This document shows positions 38,461 to 49,996 of a DNA stretch of 64,000 nt, piece after piece. The notes beneath the pieces are model-generated. The model ran no database searches, had not been told where the DNA came from, and worked only from the letters and a program-made list of their open reading frames with translations. The stretch is from positions 63,895,588 to 63,959,587 of the forward strand of contig NC_089234.1 in NCBI RefSeq assembly GCF_963924675.1, read 5' to 3'. The stretch is from Phocoena phocoena. Taxonomy: Eukaryota; Chordata; Mammalia; Artiodactyla; Phocoenidae. Each line of letters opens with the position of its first letter. Within the stretch, counting starts at the first letter, position 1. A program made the translations under genes and the position numbers.

Positions 38461-38828
38461 AAAAGTTGCCCCCAAGGCAAAAAAAGAAAAAAAACAAAAA
38501 AGCTTCAAGGACACCAGTAGAAAAAAGAAGCAAAATTTGGCTGTAGCCTAACTGATGGTCTCTACCTACCTATATGTCAAATATATGTTTGTATATAAAT
38601 ATAAATATGTGTATATCTACATCTATATCTACATCTGAAGAGATAATTGGAATTACCAGTAGGAAAGGGAAATCAAAGAAGAAAGAATCAGCAGTGTTCA
38701 TCCAAGAGAGCCTATCTGCTCCTGATGGTGGTGTGCTGGCAGCTCCAGACCAACACTACCAGATGCCATAACCAATTACTTACCTTGCTCCAATCCATGC
38801 TCATACAACAGCATTCTGATTTCAATTG

Positions 38829-38833
<5 letters not shown>

Positions 38834-38864
<31 letters not shown>
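38834..38864. repeat. (TG)n microsatellite at a SINE tail
   Basis: About 15 perfect tg units directly against the SINE end at 38866. Confidence 0.95.
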
Positions 38865-38866
<2 letters not shown>

Positions 38867-39055
38867 GTACGCGGGCCTCTCACTGTTGTGGCCTCTCCCG
38901 TTGCGGATCACAGGCTCCGGATGTGCAGGCTCAGTGGCCATGGCTCGTGGGCCCAGCCGCTCCGCTGCATGTGGGATCCTCCTGGACCAGGGCACGAACC
39001 CGCGTCCCCTGCATTGGCAGGCGGACTCTCAACCACTGTGCCACCAGGGAAGCCC
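38836..39055 (-). mobile_element. CHR-type SINE, short form, with a (TG)n tail
   Basis: Reverse short form whose expected T-run is replaced by a TG repeat (38834-38864). Flanks tcaattgagt and tcaattaagt look like the target duplication. Confidence 0.93.
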
Positions 39056-39089
39056 TCAATTAAGTGTTTTATTAAAATAGACTTATTTA

Positions 39090-39394
39090 TTTTTAGTTTT
39101 TAAAATAAATTTATTTATTTTTGGCTGCATTGGGTCTTCGTTGCGGTTCGTGGGCTTCTCATTGCGGTGGCTTCTCTTGTTGCGGAGCATGGGCTCTAGG
39201 TGCGTGGGCTTCAGTAGTTGTGGCACACGGGCTCAGTAGTTGTGGCTCATGGGCTCTAGAGCGCAGGCTCAGTAGTTGTGGCGCACGGGTTTAGTTGCTC
39301 CACGGCATGTGGGATCTTCCCGGACCAGGGCTCGAACCCGTGTCCCCTGCATTGGCAGGCGGATTCTTAGCCACTGCACCACCAGGGAAGTCCC
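39090..39394 (-). mobile_element. CHR-type SINE, long form
   Basis: Reverse long form (ggctgcattgggtcttcgtt to ccagggaagtccct), about 35 bases from the previous SINE. Flanks tagacttattt / tagacttcttt. Confidence 0.95.
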
Positions 39395-40164
39395 TAGACT
39401 TCTTTTAAATAATAAATTGGTAGGCGAATATGGCACTTAGTTTGCTCTCAAGCCATGTTTCTCATTGTAAATTAACAAATTGGAAATGTGGATGCTGTAT
39501 TACTCTCTTGGGAGTTTGATTAATGTAAATACTCTGCAAAAGGACTGGATCGCTATAAGAGTTTTTGAAAAACAAATTAGGTTTCTGATCTTGGATAGCT
39601 GAGGACCAGACAATGAAACCTGGTGATTTCATCAAGGTGATTAAAAGCTGCAAGATCTTACGACAGTCAACCAACTGGACTTCCCTAAGAAGCAATCCTG
39701 TAATTCAATGTGTGACCTTTAGCATGAAATAAATACATGGCAGGTGTGTCTTGGAGACACTGCCATAAGATACTTCCACAATATGAACGATGTGGATGGC
39801 ATTTTAGCTATGATCCAGCCTATCTTTCTTAGCTTGGAGTTGTAGATAAACTGAGGACCAGAGGAAGTAAGTCGGTTATCTAAGATTGCAGTTGATATCA
39901 GCTCAAACTTGAAATTATAATTGGTGCTTCCTAGTCCAGCATATGAAACTGTTTTCCATAGCCTTTATGAAATAATATCACAGCTGTAAAATGCACACAT
40001 CCATGACTATATCTTCGTTTCCTGTTTTAAAAGGTATTTATTCACTAGTATGTTCAAAGTACTCTGCTAAGTTAAGATTTTCTTCAAATCTGCTCTATAT
40101 GTTTTATAATATGAGTAAATGTTTAACACTGGGAGTAGGGTAGAGGAAAATATGGCTACTTACT

Positions 40165-40250
40165 AAGAAGCTAATACATGCCAGGCACTGTTCTAGATAC
40201 ACTACATCTTACTTTCATTTATTATATGATTAAATGCTTTTCAATAATGA
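40165..40250 (-). repeat. MIR-like fragment
   Basis: taatacatgccaggcactgt, then tagatacactacatcttact. Confidence 0.5.
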
Positions 40251-40312
40251 CGAATTTTATTTAATGATAATCTTGGATATGACTTGATGCAATGAAGTGC
40301 ATTCATTTAGGG

Positions 40313-40652
40313 CAGCAGTCCCTAACCCTTTTGGCACCAGGGATCAGTTTCATGGAAGACAATTTTTCCATGGACTGGGGCAGAGAGCGATGGTTTCGGG
40401 ATGATTCAAGTGCATTACATTTATTATGCACTTTATTTCTATTATTATTACATTGTAAGATATAATGCAATTGTTATACAACTCACCATAATGCTGTTAG
40501 GAGCCGGAGCTCAGGCGGTAATGCGAGCTATGGGGAGCGGCTGTAAATACAGGTGAAGCTTCACACACTTGCTTGCTCCTCACCTCCTGCTGTGTGGCCC
40601 CGGTCCTAACAGGACTGGTAGTTGTCCCGGGCCCGGTGGTTGGGGACCCCTG
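40313..40652 (-). mobile_element. MER1-type (hAT-Charlie) non-autonomous transposon
   Basis: The ends are imperfect inverted repeats: cagcagtccctaaccc at the left and ggttggggacccctg at the right. A perfect 8-bp target duplication (atttaggg, 40305-40312 and 40653-40660) flanks it, as expected for hAT elements. Interior phrases such as gaagacaatttttccatgga and the AT-rich middle match the MER1A/Charlie group. Read as the usual consensus, it lies on the minus strand. Confidence 0.85.
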
Positions 40653-40789
40653 ATTTAGGGTATCATTAGAGAACTAATATGGTACATGTCCAAAGGTTTT
40701 AGTAAATAATAAGTGAAAGTAATACTCCCAATGGAAGAGGTTCTTTTCTGTCTCGCTACACACTAAGCATCCCTCCCACCCCCCACAAA

Positions 40790-41141
40790 AGCTCACAAAA
40801 GACCACATATTGTGTGATTCCATTTATATGAAATGTCCAGAATAGACAAATCTACAGAAACAGATAGTAAATTTGTGGTTGCCTAGGGTTGTGGGTGAGG
40901 GGAATGTGGGAAGAAAAGAGGAGTCACTGCTCTTGGGTATAGGTTTTTGTGGGGAGGGTGAGGAAATGTTCTACAGTTGATTGTGGCAATGGTTGCAAAA
41001 CTCTGTAGATATACTAAAAACCACTGTATTGTACACTTTAAATAGGTGAATTGTATGGTATGTGAATTATATCTCAATATCTCAATGTGAATTATATCTC
41101 AATATGGTATGTGAATTATATCTCAATACAATTATATCTCA
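40790..41141 (+). mobile_element. Old L1-type 3' end with tandemly repeated tail
   Basis: Reads cacatattgtgtgattccat, then tttgtggttgcctagggttg, then cactgtattgtacactttaa. The tail unit gtgaattatatctcaat is repeated imperfectly three to four times from 41060. Confidence 0.75.
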
Positions 41142-42299
41142 ATTTTTTTAAAATTCTAAAGTTCTGCCGTCCAATTGCACAGTCCCTTCGGATCAACCCT
41201 GTGAGATACCCTCTTAATAGAATGGGAGAGTTTTACCATTAATGAGTAGTAACTTAAAAAAAAAACAGGTAATATAAAAATGAATTCCAGCACAGAAGGT
41301 AGGAACTTATAGAAACCATGGTGAGTGATAGATAAATACGCCAACTGGGAATAACTCATGTGCGTCCTAAGGTAAATCACTGATCCAGTTCTTTATGAAA
41401 CAACAACACAGAAAATCCTGGCCTCCTCCAGGATTCTGTTGTCTGTCTTTGACCAGCTCAACCACTCTGTACTTTGCCCATGAACAAAGCACAGTGTTGC
41501 CCACTTAGTCCTATTTGTGGTATCTCTAATCTTTCCTTTTTGGACCTGCAGTATCTCATCCATTTTTTTAATATCACTTGGAGGTACTCTTTCCTCATTC
41601 TTCTTCCACATGGTTTTACAGATTTTCTAGGACAGCCTCCTCCCTTTACGCCAACACTTGAAAAAAAAACAGCACCTACACACCCCAGAGAGCCACAGTT
41701 CAACAAGGTGAAAAGGTGTGGTTCAGATGAATACCTTGGGTGAGGATGGATACAAGAATAGTTTTATTGCTCTCTTAATCATTGGATTCCTGGAGGCACC
41801 TCTTTACTAGGCAATATTAAATCTTTCCATTGTCTGGACATTCCCTTAAGAAATCGCTTGCTTTACCTCCCAAGGTGAGTTCTGAGGAAGGGCCTTACCT
41901 GGCACAAACTGCAGTGGATCTCCACGGGGGTTCCACGGGGGCTCCTGGCCCTTCCCCTCACTTGCTGAGTGTAGGGAAATCTGCCGTGGCTTTCCCTTCC
42001 TGGGCTTGCCCATCCTGCTAATTTTAGGCTGCTTCCTCATGCAGCCACCTTGGGTATCAGCATGTGGCTCCCCTCAGAGGAGCTATTTTCTCCTATGAGT
42101 CTCATTTGTTTACAACTTCTCTCCCTTTTCTTCCCCAACCCCACCTCTGTATAGCTGAGCTATTTCTTAGTAATAAATAAAATATCTTCCAGAATTATGC
42201 TTACTCTAATCTGAGTTTATATCTGAATTCAAGGGACTAAGGAAAACTTTTTATATTAGATTTTAGTTGTACTTCCCAGTAGCCAGATTTCCATATCAT

Positions 42300-42395
42300 G
42301 TTTATCTAACAAATAAACTAGGTTTCTACTGTGGATAAGATATTAGGTCACAGGGATACAATGATGAGCAAAGCACATGTGTATTTCACTGATGT
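42300..42395 (-). repeat. L2-like fragment
   Basis: Short antisense L2-like tail: gtcacagggatacaatgatgagcaaagc wording. Confidence 0.5.
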
Positions 42396-42829
42396 AATCT
42401 CGATAACTGATTTATCAAACTTCCACTGTGTTCTGTGCTCTCTGTTCAGACGTGGGAATAAAAAATTAATAAAGCAGAGCCTGTGTCCTCAGAGAGCTCA
42501 TTAGATATTTCAGTATATATAGAGATTCAAAGAGGCAGGGCTTACAAATTCCTGAGACTTCGTTTTTATATAATGAATGGAAATTATGTCTTCATATATG
42601 TTATAGGCATAATCAAATAAATTGCTTATTAACTTAAAGGATATAAATATACAAGGGCAGTAGACAAAATGGATACACTAAGCAGCATCTCAAGGCTCTC
42701 CTTTACATGTCCCCCCGAGCATTTTGTTATTCTATGGAGCCAGAGGGGTTGAAGAACCTGGAGAAGCCAATCTAGGCAATCAAAGCACAGATAATGACTA
42801 CCAGTATAACAAGACACATTCAGCTTAAG

Positions 42830-42968
42830 ATTTTTCGAGGTGATGGCGATGTTAATTAATGTATGTGGTATTCATTTCACAGTACATATGTGTATCAAAT
42901 CATGACATTTTACACCCTAAACCTACGCAATATTATATGTCAATTATATCTCAATAATGCTGAAAAAA
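42830..42968 (+). mobile_element. Old L1-type 3' tip
   Basis: Ends with tcaattatatctcaataatg followed by an A-run, the same kind of tail as at 40790-41141. Confidence 0.6.
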
Positions 42969-43408
42969 AAGATTTATATTCTACTTGAACAGAATAAGAC
43001 TGAACATATCCATTATTTATATGTGTGGATAATTGCCCCTGTAAATTCATGGTGTGGGCATGTCTTCTACGTAAACATAACTAAGCTCCCCAATACTTGG
43101 AAAGAGGTCCTTAACACCTTGTTGAGTAAAAATAGTTACAAAATTCCAAGATCCATTGAGTAAACATACTGATTTCTGTGTCTGTGCAACATACTCTGGA
43201 GTATGAAAAAACATCAGAATGACGTTCAGTAAATGTTCCCAGTATGTATCTCCTGAGGTGGTGTCTCTGATATTTTCTTCTTTATATTTTACTGAATTGT
43301 TTAAATTATTAACAATAATAACTAATGTTTTAAAATAAAATCTCTTTTAATTTTTAAATGAGAATTTCCCATACTAAACAAATTTAATTTTAAACAGAAT
43401 AATTTTTT

Positions 43409-43609
43409 TTTTTTTTTGCTGTACACGGGCCTCTCACTGCCGTGGCCTCTCCCGTTGCGGAGCACAGGCTCTGGACACGCAGGCTCAGCGGCCATGGCTC
43501 ACGGGCCCAGCCGCTCCGCGGCATGTGGGATCTTCCCGGACCGGGGCACGAACCCGTGTCCCCTGCATCGGCAGGCGGACTCTCAACCGCTGCGCCACCA
43601 GGGAACCCC
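43409..43609 (-). mobile_element. CHR-type SINE, short form
   Basis: Reverse short form. Exact 14-base duplication cagaataatttttt (43395-43408, 43610-43623). Confidence 0.97.
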
Positions 43610-44525
43610 CAGAATAATTTTTTGTTAAATAAAAGAAACCATCTTATCCAGTCCCTCTAATTGTAACTAGAAGGATGATAAGGTATATCACCCTTACCAT
43701 AGACTCAGTGTACAATTTTATTCTCTGATGATGTAGTACTTTTTTAAAAAAATGTTTTCCACACGTAAAACAATTCTAACATTCACCATTCCACAGGATT
43801 TCTGTTTTATTGTCGACACTCTCAGTGCTTGCAAATGGGAGCAGTTTGAAAGCTGCTCTTTGGAAGTTAGCTTGCTGGGCAGTGCTTCCTTTTAAAGATT
43901 GAACAGATGAAGTTTGTTGTTTGTTGAAAGTGAACAGCACACGACCCTTCAGTTCACCTCTTAGTACCCCAATGTTTACAAAGAGTAATTTTTCTTCTCT
44001 TTATTTTTTTAAAGTAAAACAGCAGGCTGAACTGCATGGCACTTTTCTTGGGCAAACATGTTTGTCATTTTATGTGGTTAAACTGTATTTAGGTGCTGTG
44101 GAGGTGGCAACTATAATTTGTCTTCTAGGAACACTCTGTCCTTCCTAGTCACTGATGCTCAACTGTTCCTTCAGGCTATCAGATCTACACTGAGACAATA
44201 AAAATACATTTTTAAACTGTAACGAAAATCTGTCCACAAAAATGTCTGTATTTTATTTATTTCTAAATGCCAGCTATTATGGCAATTTATTTCGTTTTTC
44301 TAAAAGAAGCATGAGTAACAGTACACAATTTTTAAACATTTGCAATCAATGTGTATAAAAGTTATCTGTATGCTGAAGGCAACCAACAGTTGGTTCTAGA
44401 GCACGTAAGGAGTTCAGGGGAGTAGGGGAAAAGGCAAGGGAGTTTAAAAAGCTTTTCTGTCTCCTTACTTCTGTGTCTTCTGTGCTGCTTTCGTAAGTTT
44501 TTTAATGCTTAATTAAGAAATGTGG

Positions 44526-44733
44526 GGGGCTTCCCTGGTGGCGCAGTGGTTGAGAGTCCGCCTGCGGATGCAGGGGACACGGGTTCGTGCCTCGGTCCGG
44601 GAAGATCCCACATGCCGCGGAGCGGCTGGGCCCGTGAGCCATGGCCGCTGAGCCTGCGCGTCTGGAGCCTGTGCTCCGCAACGGTAGAGGCCACAACAGT
44701 GAGAGGCCCGCGTACCAAAAGAAAAAAAAAAAA
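44526..44733 (+). mobile_element. CHR-type SINE, short form
   Basis: Forward short form. Short duplication aaatgtg on both sides; followed almost at once by another SINE. Confidence 0.95.
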
Positions 44734-44745
44734 AAATGTGTTGTT

Positions 44746-44870
44746 GGGAATCCCCTTGGTGGTCTAGTGGTTAGGACTCTGTGTTTTCACTGCAGGGGGC
44801 ACGGGTTCTATCCCTGGTTGGGGAACTAAGATCCTGCACGCTGTGAGGCAAAAAAAAAAAAAAAAAAAAA
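44746..44870 (+). mobile_element. CHR-type SINE, very short form
   Basis: gggaatccccttggtggtct head; ends in about 20 A. Lies a dozen bases after the preceding SINE. Confidence 0.92.
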
Positions 44871-45110
44871 GATGTCAATTTCTCTTATAAAAAGTGATAA
44901 TTGAATAAGATGCACAGCAAGTCTGTTTCTTTTATACCATTAGTTTGAAAGTTAGTAATAAATGATTCAATAGATGAAGATACTCATGCTGTGGTTGACT
45001 TCTATGAAAGAAATAGTACTGTTAATTTGACTAAAACCTGTAGTTAGAATTAGTTTTAGTCCTGATTCTATTTGAAGGCTGTGAGGCATGCCACTTAAAA
45101 ATATACATAT

Positions 45111-45304
45111 GGGGCTTCCCTGGTGGCGCAGTGGTTGAGAGTCCGACTGCCGATGCAGGGGACACAGGTTCGTGCCCTGGTCCGGGAAGATCCCACATGC
45201 CGCGGAGTGGCTGGGCCCGTGAGCCATGGCCGCTGAGCCTGCGCGTCGGGAGCCTGTGCTCCGCAACGGGAGAGGCCACAACAGTGAGAGGCCCACGTAC
45301 CACA

Positions 45305-45318
<14 letters not shown>
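45111..45318 (+). mobile_element. CHR-type SINE, short form
   Basis: Forward short form. Its A-tail runs straight into a TA repeat; the target site was itself aaaatatacatat (45098-45110). Confidence 0.95.
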
Positions 45319-45338
<20 letters not shown>

Positions 45339-45365
45339 TACACACATACATATGTATATATATAC

Positions 45366-45405
<40 letters not shown>
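45319..45405. repeat. (TA)n/(TATG)n microsatellite between two SINEs
   Basis: About 85 bases of alternating ta with some ca and tg, between the A-tail of one SINE and the head of the next. Confidence 0.95.
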
Positions 45406-45406
<1 letters not shown>

Positions 45407-45410
45407 ATCT

Positions 45411-45760
45411 GGGCTTCCCTGGTGGCGCAGTGGTTAAGAAGCTGCCTGCCAATGCAAGGGACACGTTTTTGAGCCCTGCCCCGGGAAGATCCCACATGCC
45501 GTGGAGCAACTAAGCCCGTGTGCCACAACTACTGAGCCTGCGCTCTAGAGCCCACAAGCCACAACTACTGAGCCCACGTGCCACAACTACTGAAGCCTGC
45601 ACGCCTAGAGCCCGTGCTTTGCAACAAGAGAAGCTACCACAACGAGAAGTCCGCGCACCACAACGAAGAGTAGCCCCCGGCTCACCGCAACTAGAGAAAG
45701 CCCAGGCACAGCAACGAAGACCCAACACAGCCATAAATAAACAAACAAACAAACAAATAA
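45411..45760 (+). mobile_element. CHR-type SINE, long form
   Basis: Forward long form. Exact duplication ataagatct (45402-45410, 45761-45769), so it inserted into the edge of the TA repeat. Confidence 0.96.
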
Positions 45761-46040
45761 ATAAGATCTCACCCTTTGGCTTGATGCAGGTTATATTGCT
45801 GATTCACCTTGGTATGGGACCTGGCACAAGGAACAAAAAAAAGCAAACTTTCCAGATTTCATATTTCTAACAGCTAAATTTGAACTTTTCAACCTCAGAT
45901 ATCTTTATGAGACCCTTTGAAATCAGTAGCAACAAAACAGCTCAACTTGCAACCCAAAGTTTGACTGTTAAGCTCTAGTAGTTGAGATTCCGTCTCTTTA
46001 TTGCTATTTTAATTGTTTTCCTTAAAAGAAAAACACATAG

Positions 46041-46346
46041 GGACTTCCCTGGTGGTGCAGTGGTTAAGAATCCGCCTGCCAGTGCAGGGGACATGGGTTC
46101 GATTTCTGGTCCGGGAAGATCCCACATGCCGCGGAGCAGCTAAGCCTGTGCGCCACAACTACTGAAGCCCTCGTGCCTAGAGCCTGTGCCCCGCAACAAG
46201 AGAAGCCACTGCAATGAGAAGCACGTGCACCGCAAGGAAGAGTAGCCCCTGCTCGCCGCAACTAGAGAAAGCCTGCGCACAGCAACGAAGACTCAACACA
46301 GCCAAAAATAAAAAAATAAGTAAATTTATTTTTAAAAAAATAGAGA
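46041..46346 (+). mobile_element. CHR-type SINE, long form
   Basis: Forward long form. Exact 14-base duplication agaaaaacacatag (46027-46040, 46347-46360). Confidence 0.97.
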
Positions 46347-47201
46347 AGAAAAACACATAGACTTAAAAGATTCATATACATACAGATCCCACACTTCATA
46401 CCATATTTCTTTGGTGATGCTCATTATTAATTAGAACTTGCAGAATTCTCATCTTTTGATTGCTGTGGGATAAAATTAATTTTAAAGCATAGTTTATTCT
46501 ACAGTTAAGACTTTGTTTTTAAAAACAACTTTTTTTTTCTGCCAACCCTCCCCCCTGCAAAAACAAAATAAGACAACAACAACAAACACCATAGTCATTC
46601 TGAGCACTTTCTCTGTTTAGAAACTATAGTAACTGGAATAATCACACTGTAATTTCAAAGGCATGGACACATCCCCACATACTGGTCAATGGCCACATTA
46701 CATGTGATTTTTTTTCAGGCTTATGCCTGTTTGAATGCCAGCTGAATTCCTGTAATTGGATGGAAAACAAACACAAAGAAATTATAGAGTTATAAAAAGA
46801 GAGCATTTAAAAAATATTTCAGGCATTTATAATATGATCATTACTACTGTTTCACGCTGGGATACTGTGAAGGAAATTGGAGTCAGAATGTAAATTTAGA
46901 GCAGGAAATGAGATTAGTATAAATGTGAGAATGAAAGTTGAGAAGGATTCTATAATAAATATCCAGAATTATTATTCTTTATGTTGTTAAGTGGCATATA
47001 TCATAACATGTAATAATATGAATAAAATTGTTTTGCTTGTATCTATTAAAAAGAGGGGGAAATTTTTTTCTGTGCTTTCTCATTTATGTGGCAGAAGAGA
47101 ATTCTTTCTCACCATCTCACTCACTTCTGGGCTAGGCCCATACCCTGTAGGATAACAGAAAAAGGACTTTTTATGATGCAGTTCAAAAGGAAGAAAAAGA
47201 T

Positions 47202-47803
47202 TGTTACGGGCTGAATTGTGTCCCCCTGCCAAATTCATATGCTTAAGTCCCAATCTCCAGTACCTCAGAATATGACTGTATTTGGAGATGGAGCTTTTTT
47301 TTTTTTTTTACGGTACGCGGGCCTTTCGCTGTTGCGGCCTCTCCCGCTGCGGAGCACAGGCTCCGGACGCGCAGGCTCAGCGGCCATGGCTCACGGGCCC
47401 AGCCGCTCCGCGGCATGTGGGATCTTCCTGGATCGGAGCATGAACCCGTGTCCCCTGCATCAGCAGGCGGACTCTCAACCACTGCGCCACCAGGGAAGCC
47501 CAGAGATGGAGCTTTAAAGCGGTAATTAAGGTAAAATGAGTGGGCCCCAACCCAGTACACCTGGTGTCTCTGTAAGAAGAGACTAGGGCAGAGAGAATGC
47601 ACAGAGGGAGGAATGGCCATAGGAACACCCAGCGAGGAGGTAGCCATCTGTACGTCAAGGAAAGAGGCCTCAGGAGAAACCAAACCTGCCAACACCTCGA
47701 TGTCTGACTTCTAGCCTCCAGAACTGTGAGAAAATCAATTTCTGTTGTTTTAAGCCACCCAGTCTGTGGTATTTTGGTATGGCAGCCGTACCAAACTAAT
47801 ACA
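47202..47803 (+). mobile_element. MaLR (MLT1/MST-type) LTR, split by a SINE
   Basis: It starts tgttacgggctgaattgtgt and ends with the ttctgttgttttaagccacc tail and ccaaactaatac. A CHR SINE occupies 47298-47502, with the LTR sequence gagatggagcttt repeated on both sides. Confidence 0.9.
47298..47502 (-). mobile_element. CHR-type SINE, short form, inside a MaLR LTR
   Basis: Reverse short form. Exact 13-base duplication gagatggagcttt (47285-47297, 47503-47515). Confidence 0.97.
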
Positions 47804-47864
47804 GAAACACACTCTTGATTTTTCAAACTTAAAAAACAGACCACTTCATTTTTCCTAGTCAAAA

Positions 47865-48965
47865 CCTGTCCTTCTCCTTCCTCCTTCAGCAGCTATCCTC
47901 ATCTTGGTAAATGTCCTCAAGTCAGAAAACTACCAGTGGCCCAGCACTCCTCCCATTCTCTGCTCCCCTACAAACCATCCATCACAACTCTGTTAATTCT
48001 ATTTCCAAAGTATGTTTTAAATCTACCTTCTTTACTTTATCTCCATCACAACCACCTTAGTCCCCACCGCTATTATCTCCCACTTGGATTATTATAAAAG
48101 CCTCCTAAGTGATTTATCTCTGCCCATGTTCACCCTCCTGTAATTCAGCAATACTGTGCAGTTAGCAACAAGAGGAATCTTTTTCTTAACAAATATAATC
48201 ATTGCCCTCCTCTCCTGGCTTAAAACCTCTGAGCAGGGGCTTCGGTGGCGCAGTGGTTGAGAATCCGCCTGCTAATGCAGGGGACACGGGTTCGAGCCCT
48301 GGTCTGGGAGAATCCCACATGCCGTGGAGCAACTAGGCCCGTGAGCCACAACTACTGAGCCTGTGCGTCTGGAGCCTGTGCTCTGCAACAAGAGAGGCTG
48401 CGATAGTGAGAGGCCCGCATACCGCGATGAAGAGTGGCCCCCGCTCGCCACAACTAGAGAAAGCCCTCACACAGAAATGAAGACCCAACACAGCAAAAAA
48501 AAAACAACAAAAAAAACCCCCTAAGCAGTACTTAGAGTAAAACTCCTTAATGTGCTCTTACTGACTGCCTGTCACCAAACATTTCTTGTACCCTTGTGCT
48601 CCATCTACACTAATTTTCTTTCAGTTCCTGGAAAATGCCAAGTTCTTTCCTGCCTCAAGGGCTTCGTGTTTCTCCCTCCACCTAGAATATTTTCTCATCC
48701 CTATCTTCACAAGGCTTGATCCTTCTCTTTGGTTTCAGTTTTAATAGCAACTCCTCCACTGAGGACTTTACTGTCCATTCTGTTCAAGGACTTACTACTC
48801 TGTTATTCTCCATCTCTATCTCTTGTTTGTCTCCTTAGTATTTATTACAATTTGGAATACTTTTATTGCCTGCCTACTTGTTTTTTCCTATCTCTACTAC
48901 TAGAACGGGAAGGCAGCACAGAGTAGGTGTTCAGTAAAGATTTGTTGAAGAATCTTAAAATATCT
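47865..48965 (+). repeat. L2 copy interrupted by a SINE at 48237-48514
   Basis: Sense L2 on both sides of the SINE: ccatcacaactctgttaatt before it, cctcaagggcttcgtgtttc and cagagtaggtgttcagtaaa after it. Confidence 0.8.
48237..48514 (+). mobile_element. CHR-type SINE, mosaic of short and long forms
   Basis: Head and middle follow the short form as far as gtgagaggcccgcataccgc, then switch to the long-form end (gaagagtggcccccgctcgc). Flanks aaacctctgagcag / aaccccctaagcag fit a decayed target duplication. Confidence 0.92.
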
Positions 48966-49268
48966 GAGTGCCATGTGTATATTCTAAGCTGAAGCCATAA
49001 TGCTAGGTCAAAGACCAATGAGAAGGGATGACCATGGGGCCCATAAGACAGGGGATTAAAAGGACAGAATTCTCCAGGTGGAGGGACTCACTGAGGGACT
49101 GAAGAAAACATGGCCATGCAACCACTTGATTGAAGGCTCCAACCTTGGAAAGCAAGGGTGTGTAAAATAAAATAAAACGGGCTTTTCCTGTTGTCCACTC
49201 AAGGTAGAATCTACAATTTGGTGGCAGTAGGTGACAAATTCTTTCGGACAATACCATCCTGTCCTTTC

Positions 49269-49396
49269 TCCCTTCCTTTTTTTTTTTGCCATTCCTCACG
49301 GCTTATGAGATCTTAGTTCCCTGACCAAGGATCGAACCTGGTCCCCCAGCAGTGGAAGCACAGAGTCCTAACCACTGAACCGCCAGAGAATTCCCT
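49269..49396 (-). mobile_element. CHR-type SINE, very short form
   Basis: Reverse; ends ccgccagagaattccct. Exact 13-base duplication atcctgtcctttc (49256-49268, 49397-49409). Confidence 0.94.
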
Positions 49397-49554
49397 ATCC
49401 TGTCCTTTCAAAGTTAACAATGAAAGGATTAACCTTGCCATACATATCATTTTCCCACTGTTGGAACTTATGTTGTTTTTAATTTTTGCTTTTAGAAATA
49501 ATATAACAATAAACATCTTTGTTCACAGTTTTATTTGCCTGCCTTTTTGTTTTT

Positions 49555-49645
49555 CTCTCTCTCACCTACCAGAATTGGGAAAGAGGCACATAGTAGGCGC
49601 TTAATAAAGATTTGTTGAATCCACCTTGTATTTCCTTAGGACAGA
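49555..49645 (+). repeat. L2 3' tip
   Basis: ggcacatagtaggcgcttaa, then agatttgttgaatcc. Confidence 0.7.
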
Positions 49646-49996
49646 GTCCAGAAGTGACATAATGTAGGTAAATAGTTCTGTGCAATGTCTCACAATAATT
49701 ATTGCTGTTAATATGAACTATTGTTAAATGAAATTTACTGACTCTTGAAACATATTGCCGAATTTACTTATAAAATGGTTGTAATAATTTACGTTGCCAG
49801 CACCATTAATTAATTAATTCAATAAATAATTTTTGAGCACATGCTATAGGCCAGGAACTGTTCAAGATATTAAGGAACAGAGCACTTAGGAAAACAAAGT
49901 CCCTGCCTTTATGGAGTTTTCTTTCTAGTGAAAAAGACAAACATTTATATATCTACCTATATAATATATATTTATAGATTTTACATAATTATTTTA

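Noticed and set aside
45031..45528. 165-180-codon minus-strand open frames
   Set aside because: They run through two SINEs and a TA repeat (Ile/Tyr runs).
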